Below are positions 50,401-61,638 of a DNA stretch of 64,000 nt, one piece after another. The notes under the pieces were generated by a model, which was not told where the DNA came from, ran no database searches, and was given only the letters and a program-made list of their open reading frames with translations. Position 1 is the first letter of the stretch, and every line of letters starts with the position of its first letter. This DNA comes from Styela clava (Eukaryota > Chordata > Ascidiacea > Stolidobranchia > Styelidae). Made by a program: the position numbers and the translations under genes. The stretch lies in the NCBI RefSeq assembly GCF_964204865.1, contig NC_135250.1, forward strand, positions 8,990,001 to 9,054,000. The letters run 5' to 3'.

Positions 50401-53400
50401 TCTTTTTTTTTCTGGCCCATTTTTGTTGCGCAATAAATTATGTGGCCCATTGTTAATTTTCTTGTGCAAAGATAAACAATAAAAAAAAGATTTTGAGACT
50501 TTGAATAAAGAAAGTGAGAATTACCACACAAAGCCAAAAAGCTTCAGCAGCATCATTCATCCCAATTAATGTTTAACTAATTTATCGATATCTCTGGTAA
50601 TTTTCAATAGGTTTGTGGGCCCACTCATAAATTTTTCTGTATCTCAGAAATGGGCCATGGCCACCTGATGAGAACCGGTGTTTTACAGGTTCCAGAACTC
50701 TATTGATCATTTTTTGATTTTTCATTTTCTCAAAATAATAATTTTTTAAAGTGACTATTTTCTAACATATCTATTTTAGCGTCGTAATTATTTTTAAAAA
50801 TCAAGAATTTAAAATATTTATTATATTAAAAAAATTTCATTTTATTCAAATCATCTATTCGTCTTTGGAATCCTTGATAGGCATTGATTAGTTTTTGTCC
50901 AATGAATAAATTCACTTGAATAAAAAGGGAATACGTGATTGTATTCTCGCTTTTTCAACTTACCTTACCTTATATTTGATTTAGTTATTCTCGTATCCCA
51001 TCATAAATCACAATATCATCACTATTCAAACTAGTTATCAATTCTTCGGTGCCGCATTGACGCAACTTGTTTTATGCTTCTAAATAAACACTTATATGAT
51101 AACCAAGATTTATTGATTATTTGTACTGAAGAAATGACGATGGCGTAAATTTATTGACGATATAATTCAAACCTTTCAAATTATGTACTATTTTTACTCA
51201 TTTTTGTTTGAACATTGATTACAAAGGAAAATTTTTTATGTACTTGATATACTCTGTGTTACATTCAAATTCGCGGGGATATGATGACTTAGTCTTAGTG
51301 GGTAGCATACCCCCAGAGTTTAATTAATTAAATTAATTACAGAGATTAAAAATTACTTTTGTCCATATTTTTTGATTTATAGGGGAATATAACATTCAAG
51401 AATATTCCAATTGGTATATTTACTTCAGACAAAGTTACAAACAGGATATAAGGGAATTTTTTTTGGTGAAATGAATATTTAAATTTGTTTATGAATGTCT
51501 TTTGAAACTTTTTCATATGATTAAATTTGGAATGTTGGGATCAAACGCGAAGTATCAACACTACAATAGCCTCTAGCTTTCATATCCATTGTAAAATTTA
51601 ATTTTATTATACCAATAAATTCCATGAATTCATTCATATTGACCCACCGCTGGGTCATATTGTTTTGGTCAATAAATATGCTTTGTTCCGGTCTTTTCTT
51701 ATAATGATATGACTATTTATTGTGTTTATTATTAAATTTTGAAGTTTTATCGAATTATTAGCCATTTAATGAAAAGAAAATCTTTGACAACTAGGCAAGT
51801 TTTTCTATGCATATGGATTTGGCAACACTGCCTACATTGTAATGTTTGAAAAAATAATTTTTTCTACTTATATGTTTTTACTTATATTTTGCAGGCATCA
51901 GATGTGAACAATGCAAGTACAGACGCCTTCAGACAGCATGTTGAACAGCATGTAGTGAGGTAAAACTCATTTCCTTGCTTTTGCCAATAAGCATGCAGTT
52001 AAATATGAACCAGTACTATTCGTTAGACGTAATATTCCGAATATTGAATTTCGATATTTACGATCAACGAGTATGGAAATTTTAACCGGAACTATCGGTT
52101 TGATTGAAATGCAGAATTTTGTGTTATTCTCTCTTACGTTTGAAATTAACTAGAGGCAACAAAATTTACACATGCAATGTGCTGCTTTTGTTTCTAGATT
52201 CATTGCCGCAATCGCACTTGAATATCCCTCATTTCGATGTAATAATAAATATCGGTATTCAAATTCATCAGAAACGTCTATGAATAAGGCATTGAGAATA
52301 CTGCGCATGTGAATGAAAACTGGGAACTACGCTAAAAACGATGTACAATCGATTTTGTCATCCTTGCCCGCTGATACATGATCTGATTCTCGTGTGATTG
52401 TTAAAAAAAAATTTTCTGCTTTCAGAAACCAGGCTCTTAACAACGCGTTACCTACGAGTGCTGTCATGTCTCCACAGAAAACAAAAATGTGCAGGTCTAT
52501 GTTTGATTTCACTGGACGAAACAAGAATGAATTGAGTGTCGCTCAAGATGAATTATTAGAAATTCTTCAAGATGATAAAAGTTGGTGGAAAGTTAGAAAT
52601 AAACAAGGTTTGTGGAACTATATATTAAATGGTTCCATTACATTTGAACCCACGCTGATTGCACCGGCATACTATTGCACCTATGGAAATTTTTGTTGTT
52701 TCACGTATATTTGAACCCATACTAACCCTAACGCATGGATTTAGCACCCGCATATAAATTGAACCCCCGAATATACACATGGGTTCAAATGTACGGTCAC
52801 CATATTAGATATAAGTAAGAGACAAATAATATTATAGGCCATTTTAAACGCTTTATTTTAAAGTTTACCCATGGGTAGTTTTGCTACAACTCACAGATCA
52901 ATCGATTACGAATCGTATGGTATCTAATCTCCGGAATGGATGACACTTTTGGATTTACAAATCGGATTGATTCGAATCAGATTTATGCGATTCGGAAAAA
53001 GAGAGTGATTTACTGAGAAAAAAATTGAACGATTGTTAATCGTTGTTATCGACGGCATTAAATCTGCTGAATGCGTTTATGCGACACTCTAAATAACACC
53101 AAATTACGGGACGGAAATGAAAATGAATGTTTCGTGATTGACTTTTTCACTGATCTACCGTCATTAGTTTCAAGTTCAGCACAACACACTCTCTTACTCA
53201 TCACTTGAGATGATGTGTGGCGTAACTTCCCCCCAGACTACAAGTTTAGTTTTCCACTGAATGACCCAAGTTTCTATTATGCACGAATTTAAATGGATCG
53301 TATGCCTGAAAATCCGCGACAATTTTAATGAAAATTTTCAACAGCACACCGCGCTGCGACTAAGTTATGGTGTGACAGGCATGATTCGATAAGGAATCGG

Positions 53401-56400
53401 CTACCGACGTCTAGATAATATTAAATTTTGATCAAAATTTAATTTAAACTTTGTTCTGAGTAAAATATTTCGCGTACATTTGAAGAGAACTATTACTGAA
53501 TGAGTTCATTGGCCGGCTAGGTTAATTGACAATCATGTTTCTCATCCTAAAATATATATTTATTTTATTTGCGTTTGTCAGACTTCCATCGCATGGTGGT
53601 AAACGAAATGAGAGGAACCGAATACACGTTTCTTTTCCAGCTGTCACATTAAAAGAAATGTAGTATTTATTTTTAATTTTGTTAGCGCGATACAAGTGGG
53701 GAAAAAAACATTTCGGTTTCCAGAAGTGGCAACCCTATAGAATAATAAACTATGGTATTCAATATTTCACCCAAAAATATTGCGGTTTTATTTTTTCCAT
53801 ACAAACAATCTTTTTACCTTCAATACATAAACGAGAATATCGGTCGGAGACCGAAGACTTATCGATCTTAGATCGGTAATTAGTTAATAACTCGCTAATT
53901 ATACGACATAATCAACCTAAAATCCATAGGCTTCTGGTCCGAGATATGATGTATGCACATGCAAAATTTGGAGCAGATTCAACCTCGCATTCGCGAGATA
54001 TCGCGTTCATCTAACAGACACACACACAGACAGACAGACAGACATACAGACAAATACCTATCAATATACTTACCGATCTTAAGATCGATAAGTAAAAATG
54101 GAAGATGCGAATGAAAGGTAATTTGCTTTTTTCAAATTGTCTTATGGGATTGGTATTTCACCTACAATTTTTTTTGTTTCATCCCGTGGGAACAATTTCT
54201 TTCACAAATGACAACACTTTGTTTTGTAATGCTGGTAGAAAATTTTCAGGATGATCAATGAAATGAAAAAAATAATTTTCTAAGCGGTTTGAATTTTGAT
54301 TTTCATATCAATTCTAAACAACACGCAACATCATGAAACTAAATAAATATTTATAATGATTTTTAGTTGTATGGGGTGACCCTCCCAAAAAAAACATAAC
54401 CCAGAATATTTGGAATATATTTTCGAGTGAACATAACTTTTGTACAAGCGTGCTAGGTTATTGAAGCAGTAGGGTACAACATACACAAAAGGAAGATTAG
54501 CTGTTGAATGAATTTTTTTCATGTTTGTAAAAGTAATTTAAATATTTATGTGTTTGTGTTTTTTTCGTTCACGTAATACAACAAAAAATGTGTTCTAATC
54601 ATATGCCATTCCTGGACATTCGTGGCTGTGTCAAAAATTTATAAGCTGTTTCACATATCATACATTGAAACGATGTTATTGAAAAATTGTTCCATCAATA
54701 TCAAACTATAACTCTGCATTCATCTCAGTGTGTGCTCAACTAGTTATTCATTAACATAATGTAAATAGGTTCATGGTCTATAACTTTCAGAGCGATCTGG
54801 TTTATATATATCTCGTACTTTGTTACTTAACATAAATCATTTTACTAAAGTTAATCATTTGACTATCAGAGGTTGTGGATAATGCAATAAATTTTTATTG
54901 TTATTGTTGTAAATTTTTCAGAGTCTGGGATGGATTTCTCCTATAACTAACCATGAATTTCAAGTCTGGGTATCAGTTCATGTTTGGCACAGGATTAAAT
55001 TTTTAGATTATTGGTGTTAGTTCACATTCACTGATCCCCAATTTACTAACGTTTATGTGAAGTAACCTTAGTCTTCTTAACCATTCCAATATTTCAAAAA
55101 TTTTGACTTATAAACCTTTGCGAGACTATTCAATAATCTTGTGGTTGAAATATTATTATTGTAGGCCAGTTTTCTTTTCTTTTTTCTTTCAAAATACATA
55201 TCACGATAAATAGAAATTTATTTTATACTGAGTCCTTGAAAACATACATCTTTCATTATCATAATTTTTAAATTTCTGATAAAAAATTTCACAAATTTTT
55301 GTTCAGGTAATATTGGATATGTACCTGGAAATCAAGTGGTTGTAATCTCCCATAAGGCCACGTCATCTTCAAGTTCTGATCCACCGATGAATGGAGGGCC
55401 AGCATATACCAAATCATCCCCACCCATGTCTCCCACTGTGAGTTTTTTGCTATTTTACATCAAGATATTTTTATCTAAATGGATTGATATTTTATCTAAC
55501 TTTCAAATTTAATCCTAGTTATACCTAAAGAATATTATAAACCAAGGCAAACCTTCAACCTTGTTCCATTTCCAATATATTGAAATTTTCCCCGACCCCT
55601 GTTAATCCGGCATTGTTATGCAAGCACGTCGCTTCTATGATCTTATGTATTTTCTCCAAATCATGAGATTTATGTTTTGCACTAATTTTAATAATCATGT
55701 TTCAGATCCAAAGTCAGAAAAAATACATTATTTATTGTATTTTGTGTGAAATGTGTACTCTTTGTGGCCCCTAAAATTCATTGTACGTCTTCCTGTGGGG
55801 TCGCGTCTCCCAGTTGGGGAAGCCCTGTTATAAACCACTAGTCAATAATCGAACAATTGTCTCTTTTCTTTGGTATCTTTGTACATATACGTTTCGATTA
55901 GCCAATTCAAAGCCATAAGTATAACAGAATGGTAGATGCAGTACCCACCCACTTCTGCGAAAAACAATGATATGTATGAAATTTAAAGTATTTTGCTGTT
56001 TGTAGCCTAAATTAAAAATTTAATATTTAAAAAAACAGTTACTTTTCTCAAAATGCCGAATATATATATATTTTTGATGACTGAAATATACAACTGGGAA
56101 AACCTTTTTTTTAATTTATTCTTGTGAATTAAATATCATTTATTTTCAGCCATTACCACCTCTTCCTCCTCCTCCACCACCACCACCACCATTTATACCA
56201 GTTGCTCCTCCACCACCAAAAATTGTTCCAGGTAAACTCAAACTTTTTGTTTGTTGTATCTGTAGGTCAAAATGATAAGTCTAAAATTATATTGAATACG
56301 AATCTATGTAGATGTTGTATTCTAATAATGTTTTTGGGATTATATTGACTTGGACTGATTCAAGTATTTTGTTATTCAACATTTGCTGGCTCATGATACA

Positions 56401-59359
56401 CCAGCATATATCTATATAGTTCCAATAGTCATTGATATTGTAGGGCTGCTCCTGCTTGTATGTTATCAGAAATGACCCTTTTTCACTTTTGTGTGAGTGC
56501 ATGTGACCTTCTCAATTCAGACATATTACCGGTAATCAACTATGTGGTTTTATTGCAGTTTTGCGGCCCTTGAATGAGCCTTCAACATTAGCTATAGGGA
56601 CTGTTGTGTGGGGCCCTGACAGCGGTTGGCACATTGTGCTATGTGCCAGGAATGCGCATGCCATTGTACCCCTGATTACCCTTTGCAGTTTAACACGTTC
56701 AAATCTTGTCGGGTCTAATTGTGTGCGAGGGATTGCTGGACCTCTAGCAGTGTTAGGGTGGTTCACTCTACTGCTAGTTTGATACAGCTTCCCCCATCTC
56801 CAAGTCCATGCATCTGAAACAAATAACGAGTTAACTATTCCCATACTTGATATAGACTGGTAACCAGATGAAGGACCGTGGTTCGCCATATGATTAAGCC
56901 ATCTCATATTTTTTTTCTCACCTGGGACAAATATGGAATTCCTATTCTATCCTTGTCCAACCTTTGGACCTAAGAAGCCAACAGTTGACAATATGCAGTA
57001 ACACGACTCTGAATCTTAAATAAATTATTGTTAAGTTGCAGTTACCCCAATAAGGAGAGAAAACAGACCTCCAGTGATCAATGTTAATGGAAATAATAAC
57101 AATGGTGGACTGAAAAATGATCCAATTTACTCACAAACAAAGAAGCCGGTACCTAAAAGTATAAGCATGGATAAACTTCGTGAAGAGTTGAAAGGTCGTG
57201 TCAATACGCAGCAAGCGCAGTCTCGGAACTTCAGTATACCTAAGAAAAGCGGTAAGCATAATAAAATATTTGATAGAATAAGTGAGTTCATAATTTGATC
57301 ATATTCTATTCTTGCGCTGTTCAATTTTAAATATTTAATTGATCTATTATACAGCAAAGTTTAATTAAACTACACATCAAAAATATGTTTTCTTTTCATA
57401 TTTTCTATATTTAATGACAGTTGAGAGAAAACTAAACTGTTGGCATTCGAAAATTCACTGTCTTTAGATTTCCTATTCATTTAACCTAATCCTAACGGTT
57501 TGACGCATGCGCGACGTTTCAGACGTTTTGCAATGCTGTGTGTATACCATGAGGTCTGGAATGTTTGTTATGGTCTTGCTTGAAAGGAAATCTTATTCCC
57601 CACACAACGATATGAGAATGAACCTTACATGACATTTAGAAGTGATAAAATTTCGCTTACATATCACGCGTGTACTTCCCGCTGCGATATAAAAACGTCG
57701 CACAACAAGAAAATGATTCCATAAACCTTGGCGTTGCGCGCTAACCAATAACAAAAGCTAGTATGATAAGGTCTTATTTTGAAGGTCATTTTATATGCTA
57801 CATAACATAGGAGAGTGGACATCTCACAACGTCAGGAAGTTATAAAAATATCGAGTCGTTTGATCGCAGCTGCCTCACCGAAAAAAAGTTAGGCGTTTTA
57901 TCTCGCAAATTCTCCTTGTCTGACGATTATAAGCTTTTATGATTCATAATAAATGTTTTATTATGACTCACAAAAGCTTTCAACGCGATAAAGCACAAAC
58001 AAACAACCGATCGATCTATCAAGCTTAGCCTGGCCTGATTCGATGTGGTGACTTCTCAAACGGAAAATTTCCAAAACGATTGAACGACACGCGCTAACGA
58101 AAAGCGTTTAGTACCATATGAAAGAGAAAACCGATGTGCAGTCAACTGTATAGTTACATTTCAGCTTTACAATAGCTGTAGACGTCCAACAGCTGATAGA
58201 ATGAGAGAGTGTAAATATTTTTGTTATTTTTTGACGTTACGAGAGACCTCTTGAAAGAGGTGTTTTAGTTTACGGTCCTCCAGTGACATCTAGCGTATAG
58301 TACTCTAAAATACCTTTCCAATGGTATATAATTATTGTATATTGGGTAAATTTTGGGGGTCGTATGACATTAATAAAAATGTATTCAAAATTGGGCTCGA
58401 TTGGGCGTCTGAATCAGGTTAAACCCTTTTTTATCATGCTTTAATTACTTCATTTTTCATTGTTCTATCAAACTCTGAAGAAGTTGTTGGCAAAATATTT
58501 TAACAATAGAAGTCAACATAACAATAGATTATTTCCAATAATGATAGTGACGCCCTTGTGTTGAAACTTTAAACAAGAGTGCAACAATCCTAATTCGTGT
58601 CTTCCTTTTCAGCTTCTTCTGCATCGTTGAAATTGACTGAAAAATCGACCCAAACAGAAGTTATGCGATGGCTGGAATCTCGTGGATTTAGCCAGTTAAC
58701 AATCAACAGTCTTGGTGTATTGACTGGTGCTCAAATCTTCACTCTTACCAAAGAGGAAATCAGAATGGTGAGATTGTACTTCCAATTTTGTCTAATTTCC
58801 ATCTTTTGAGACGATAGGAAGCTTGCTTTTTACGAAAATACAAAAAATATGGAATTCTAGAATATGGAATCTATTTTGACTTATTAAGGTGTTTTGTTAT
58901 CTTATGTGCTCGTATGTGTGGATGTACGAAGGAATGTCTAGAAAAGAATCGAATATTCAAATCATTTTAAATTTGACCGATTGAGGTCTCACAGTTTGAT
59001 CATATAGTATATTTAATTGATTGTGAAAACTGTAATAAAAAATCACATAACGGTATGTATTAACGTTCCTGCAGTTCCAAATTTGAACAAGTATTCACTG
59101 ATTTCTGTGTGTTCTTTGTTATTTTCTTAAACATGATCCAATTTATAATACATTCTGTATTTGAAACTACTATTTCAAAATAGATTTGTCATTCATATAC
59201 TTATGTGCTTTTCAGGTTTGTGAAGATGATGGAGCCAGAGTCTACAGTCAACTACAAGTTCAAAAATCTATAGTAAAAGACCAACAGAAAGGTGATGATG
59301 AACTTGCTGCCATTCTTAATATGAGGAAAAAACTAAATGAACAAGCATTGGAGCCTTAG
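32483..59359 (+). CDS. EPS8: EPS8 signalling and actin-capping adaptor
   Basis: Sixteen coding exons: 32483-32635, 39112-39273, 42256-42405, 42925-43135, 43868-43950, 45203-45306, 46196-46316, 46950-47173, 50048-50213, 51895-51959, 52426-52607, 55307-55437, 56150-56231, 57042-57251, 58613-58767 and 59216-59359. Phases join throughout, giving 780 residues (human about 822). EPS8 couples receptor tyrosine kinase signalling to Rac activation and caps or bundles actin at the cell cortex. Parts in order: [13 protein letters not shown] domain about 45-176 ([26 protein letters not shown]); [12 protein letters not shown]; helical middle (VLTLRSK...FIDCF...FNLLAKLKSHIQNP-like, 289-402); SH3 about 499-554, split over exons 11-12 ([20 protein letters not shown]); polyproline 585-600; C-terminal SAM-like/actin-binding region about 690-750 ([30 protein letters not shown]). 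The acidic or serine-rich tail of vertebrate EPS8 is missing. The donor of intron 1 (GAG|GTTCGT) is weak. Confidence 0.94.
32786..32985 (+). mobile_element. tRNA-derived SINE in EPS8 intron 1
   Basis: A box-like GTGGCTTAGTGGTTA (32795-32809) and B box-like GGTTCAAATCT (about 32842 and again 32855) lie at tRNA spacing, followed by an unrelated tail. It does not fold into a complete tRNA, so it is a SINE rather than a tRNA gene. The 8-bp duplication of the next element starts at 32986. Confidence 0.6.
32994..33102. mobile_element. Foldback MITE, short form, exact 8-bp target duplication
   Basis: 109 bp element, GGTACTCTTGAGTTTGCGCA at the left and TGCACATACTTCAGGAGGTCC at the right, flanked by AAAAAATT on both sides (32986-32993, 33103-33110). 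Core shared with 25049-25160 and 39864-39973. Confidence 0.85.
33103..35588 (+). other. EPS8: EPS8 intron 1, AT-rich, nothing recognised
   Basis: Part of the 6.5 kb first coding intron (32636-39111). No exon, RNA gene or clear element is seen here. The intron continues as unassigned AT-rich DNA from 35810 to 39111. First introns of this size often hold enhancers, but no site can be named from the sequence. Confidence 0.3.
35598..35800 (+). mobile_element. MULE-like MITE with 9-bp target duplication
   Basis: 203 bp element with ends GGTGACCGTACATTTGAACCC and, complemented, GGTTCCATTACATTTGAACCC. Further copies of the ACATTTGAACCCATG motif lie inside. Flanked by exact 9-bp ATATTCAAC (35589-35597, 35801-35809). 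A 9-bp duplication is the Mutator/MULE hallmark. A sister copy lies at 52631-52801 in opposite orientation. Confidence 0.82.
39864..39973. mobile_element. Foldback MITE, short form, in EPS8 intron 2
   Basis: 110 bp, near-perfect inverted repeats (GGTACTCCTGAAGTATGCGC / GCGCATACTTCAGGAGGTCC). Flanks CAATTTTC and CAATTTTT form an 8-bp duplication with one mismatch. Confidence 0.82.
40049..41321. mobile_element. Non-autonomous hAT element in EPS8 intron 2
   Basis: Ends CAGAGGTGACGAACC and GGTTCGTCACCCCTG are inverted repeats. The flanks are exact 8-bp ACTTACTC (40041-40048, 41322-41329). The subterminal parts are rich in GCGGCCCGC, as in many animal hAT elements. A 103-codon frame (40085-40396) has no transposase features. 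1273 bp long. Confidence 0.9.
43209..43566 (-). mobile_element. Possible solo LTR in EPS8 intron 4
   Basis: On the minus strand the stretch has a TATA-like TTTATATATAGAC, an AATAAA downstream (about 43299 on +), and ends CATGCTACGTAACA. This is the layout of an LTR. No target duplication or partner was found, so this is only a suggestion. Confidence 0.25.
43951..45202 (+). other. EPS8: EPS8 intron 5, AT-rich, nothing recognised
   Basis: Very AT-rich around 44880-44960 (ATATATTATATATAATATAA). No element ends seen. Confidence 0.3.
45531..45645 (-). mobile_element. Fragment of the long foldback MITE
   Basis: Reverse complement of the interior of 23515-23745 (GTGTACCAGGTTAGGG, ACTACGAGTTTGGGGACT, AGCCAAGTGA). 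Terminal repeats are absent, so it is a broken copy. Confidence 0.6.
47336..47543. repeat. EPS8: Two tandem copies of about 104 bp in EPS8 intron 8
   Basis: ACATGATGAATATTAAAAAT (about 47342) recurs as ACATGATGAATATCAAAAAT (about 47447), both followed by GAGCA.TT.TCACTC and CTCATGGA.TTTAAAAA.CAA. A local duplication inside the 2.9 kb intron. Most of the rest of that intron (47544-49100) shows nothing recognised. Confidence 0.75.
49120..49410. mobile_element. Decayed hAT-type MITE
   Basis: The right part (CAGGCCGGATTGGCCCACGG followed by CTGTAGTTTGCTCATG) resembles the end of CAGGGGTGGGCAAACT-type hAT elements, and the left part repeats GGCCA motifs. Ends are too worn to place exactly. Confidence 0.3.
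50387..50680. mobile_element. hAT-type MITE relic in EPS8 intron 9
   Basis: Left end CAGTGGATTTTCAATC and right end GATGAGAACCGGTG are degraded inverted repeats of the CAGTGGTTCTCAACC type. Flanks TTCTAAAG and TTTTACAG agree at 6 of 8 bases, and GGCCCA repeats occur inside. The following 50689-51894 of the intron is AT-rich with nothing recognised. Confidence 0.55.
52631..52801 (-). mobile_element. MULE-like MITE next to the SH3 exon donor
   Basis: Reverse-oriented copy of 35598-35800. Ends GGTTCCATTACATTTGAACCC and GGGTTCAAATGTACGGTCACC; flanks ATATTAAAT and ATATTAGAT (8 of 9 match). It sits only 23 bp after the exon 11 donor of EPS8. Confidence 0.8.
52802..53830 (+). other. EPS8: EPS8 intron 11 interior, unassigned
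   Basis: A somewhat less AT-rich stretch (about 52850-53480) may be an old transposon, but no ends or coding are identifiable. Confidence 0.25.
53831..54093 (+). mobile_element. GACA-microsatellite element in EPS8 intron 11
   Basis: Starts ACGAGAATATCGGTC, carries an (ACAC)(AGAC)n tract at 54020-54052 and ends in the palindrome CTTACCGATCTTAAGATCGATAAG. Same family as 7559-7853, with a shorter middle. Confidence 0.65.
55543..55827. mobile_element. Old hAT-type element in EPS8 intron 12
   Basis: Exact 8-bp duplication TTATAAAC (55535-55542 and 55828-55835). The right end CCAGTTGGGGAAGCCCTG is a typical hAT terminus (complement CAGGGCTTCCCC). The left end (CAAGGCAAACC) is degraded. Confidence 0.65.
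56590..56775 (+). mobile_element. SINE-like dispersed repeat in EPS8 intron 13
   Basis: Matches the minus strand of 25531-25745. B-box-like ACGTTCAAATCTTG, then GGATTGCTGGACC. Open frames of 73 and 123 codons on the two strands lie in this repeat and are not EPS8 exons. Confidence 0.45.
57252..58612 (+). other. EPS8: EPS8 intron 14 with a possible older insertion
   Basis: About 57480-58330 is richer in CpG (ACGCATGCGCGACG, CTTGGCGTTGCGCGC) than the AT-rich flanks, which suggests inserted DNA. No ends, coding or known family were recognised. Confidence 0.25.
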
Positions 59360-60020
59360 AAACCATTCCAGAATGAAAAGTGTATAAAATACTGCTTATG
59401 ACTAGCACTTTATTAACAAGTTCAGCTCTTCAAGAAAACTCGCAGAGGAAATTTGGGGTTATTCTATCATTTAAACTGGGCTTGTCAAAAAAAGTTTGGA
59501 ACAAAAAAAGTCAATTTTCTATACCTTTATTGAAATCAAAACGATTTTCAAGAAAAAAAAAATTTGAAATACTTTATGGGTGTGGTTTTTCACCAATTTT
59601 CCATTGAAATATCTTCAAAATGTCATGATTTCCTTACATAATACCTTATTTTAAATTATTGATAGTTTGCTGTATACTCTCTAGTCCATAGATGGATGAC
59701 TAATTGCAGCGATGTATCAAATGTCATTGTACTATACTTTCTCTTTTTATTTTGATGGATCATTATTGTTATTATTCCTAATTCTTTTTTACTATTAATT
59801 CCTAACACTTTTCCTATCGTACTTAATATTGATTTTCTATTAGCATGCAATCTCATTTAAAATTTAATGCTTTAGGTTTATGTGTAGATCACTGTAGTTT
59901 GAGCAACTTTCTTTTTTCTTCGTACTATTAAAATTATTTTTTTTTTGCAAAATCTTGAATAGGTGTTACAATAATGGTACAAGTTGGTAATATATTCTCA
60001 TCCATGGCAATTGTATAATT
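59360..60020 (+). other. EPS8: EPS8 3' untranslated region and flank
   Basis: AT-rich sequence after the EPS8 stop. A 75-codon frame (59380-59607) is not family-like. The 3' end could not be fixed: the first AATAAA seen downstream is at 60681. Confidence 0.4.
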
Positions 60021-60335
60021 CAGGGCTGCTCAACTATTTTTACCTAAGGTCCGCATACAAAACTTCAAAAATATTTGGGTCCGGACTTTCCAGAAATTAT
60101 ATCTCGGCATCTTTAAACACGCAATTCCTCTGCCGACTAATGATTATTAGCTAATAAAGATTGTTCGTTATGGCATTATAGTTCTTTTCATATATATTTT
60201 TGAATCTATGAAAGTGGTTTATAAAGAAAATTTCAAAGTGGGGTTAATGATTCAAAATGAATAATTATGCGCGGTCCGAATCGAATACCGGAAAGGTCTG
60301 AATTCGGACCGCGGTCCGCCAGTTGAGTAGCCCTG
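60021..60335. mobile_element. hAT-type MITE downstream of EPS8
   Basis: 315 bp. Ends CAGGGCTGCTCAACT and AGTTGAGTAGCCCTG are exact inverted repeats. Flanks GTATAATT and GTATATTT match at 7 of 8 bases. GGTCCG repeats sit near both ends. Confidence 0.88.
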
Positions 60336-60343
60336 GTATATTT

Positions 60344-61638
60344 CATCATGCTTATTCATATAACTGTGCTTTGCTTATCATTTTGTCTGGTTAGTTTGAA
60401 TCAAGTATTCTAATATTTTAGTCTATTTTTATAGCACAAGTATATGTTTAATCTAACAGTATCCATAAACTTGTGTTAGACAACCTATTCTAATACAATG
60501 AGTGGAATATGAATCAAACTGCTCCGACGCTTACCGTACTAAAATCACAAACACTATGGGGCCCAAAAAAAACCCTTGGAAATCAACATAAAATTTTGTG
60601 TTGGGTGTTGGCACACTGTCTTCTCCCTTAATCAAATTCTCTGACTAAACTTAAATAGTCTAAAATTTTGTATCCCTAGTAATAAAAATTATTATCTTTA
60701 GTACCAGAATACTACTATGAGTTTTATACAATCAAAATAGCATCAGTCTGTAAATCCACAGTTCTGTAATCAGCTCTATTATTCTGCGTATTGGGGACTC
60801 TAGTTTCAATGATCATGTTCCAACCTGTTTCACAAATGATAGTTGTTCGTTTATTTTTTCATCGTGAATTAGTCCATCCTTTTTCATCATTAAACCCTTA
60901 TTGTGCTCTTATATTTACTTTTTTATTCAATTTTAGGTATTCAGTTTTCAAACAGTTTTTAATATTGGTACTATCACATTAAGGTGCTTGTTTAAATGCT
61001 ACAACACAATACAAAACGATTAATCTAGTACAGTTATACATGGTGCCTATGAATTGAGATTTCCATATTATTAAACGTTGAAACAGAACCATTAAAAAAG
61101 GAATGTTAGTATGCTATTATTACACTAAATAAAAATATGCACTGGTAAATGTTAAATTAAAATGTTTTTTCAATGTAATGTATTCAAATCTTGTTTAGTA
61201 GTTTACAGTTTACACCCAATTCATGCATGGGTCAAAGGTTAATCATGCATTTATGGCATGTTTCATCTGATCATGAATGGAATGGGAAGAGTTGTTATAT
61301 GTAACCATAATTTTACTGTACACATTATGACGCAAGTTTCGATTGTTTTTTGTATGTTCTTGTTTAATAAATCACAACTCCAACCACAGCAACTAAAATG
61401 TCTAAGTTGTATTGTGATATCTTATCAATCTGTCAATTCATGTTAGTCTCCTATTCATTTTAAGATATATTGGTCATTTAAAATGTAATTTCTCCCTTGA
61501 TAAAAATGAACTTGACAATATAAAATGCATGTCACATAGTCTTAATTAATGGTAAATGGTGGATCCTATCCCGAAATTGAAGTTTGGAATTGAATGTTTT
61601 AATTACTTTTACTTCTATTCTTCTAATTTGGCATCATT
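60344..61638. other. Spacer, nothing recognised
   Basis: AT-rich DNA with short frames only. AATAAA at 60681-60686 may serve EPS8 polyadenylation if the 3' UTR is long. Confidence 0.3.

Noticed and set aside
54008..54055. CRISPR-like short repeats
   Set aside because: It is a simple CACA/GACA microsatellite inside a mobile element. There are no spacers and the host is a eukaryote.
56536..56907. 123-codon minus-strand frame
   Set aside because: It overlaps a dispersed SINE-like repeat inside an EPS8 intron, and its mirror frame on + is similarly open. There is no domain and no splice context.
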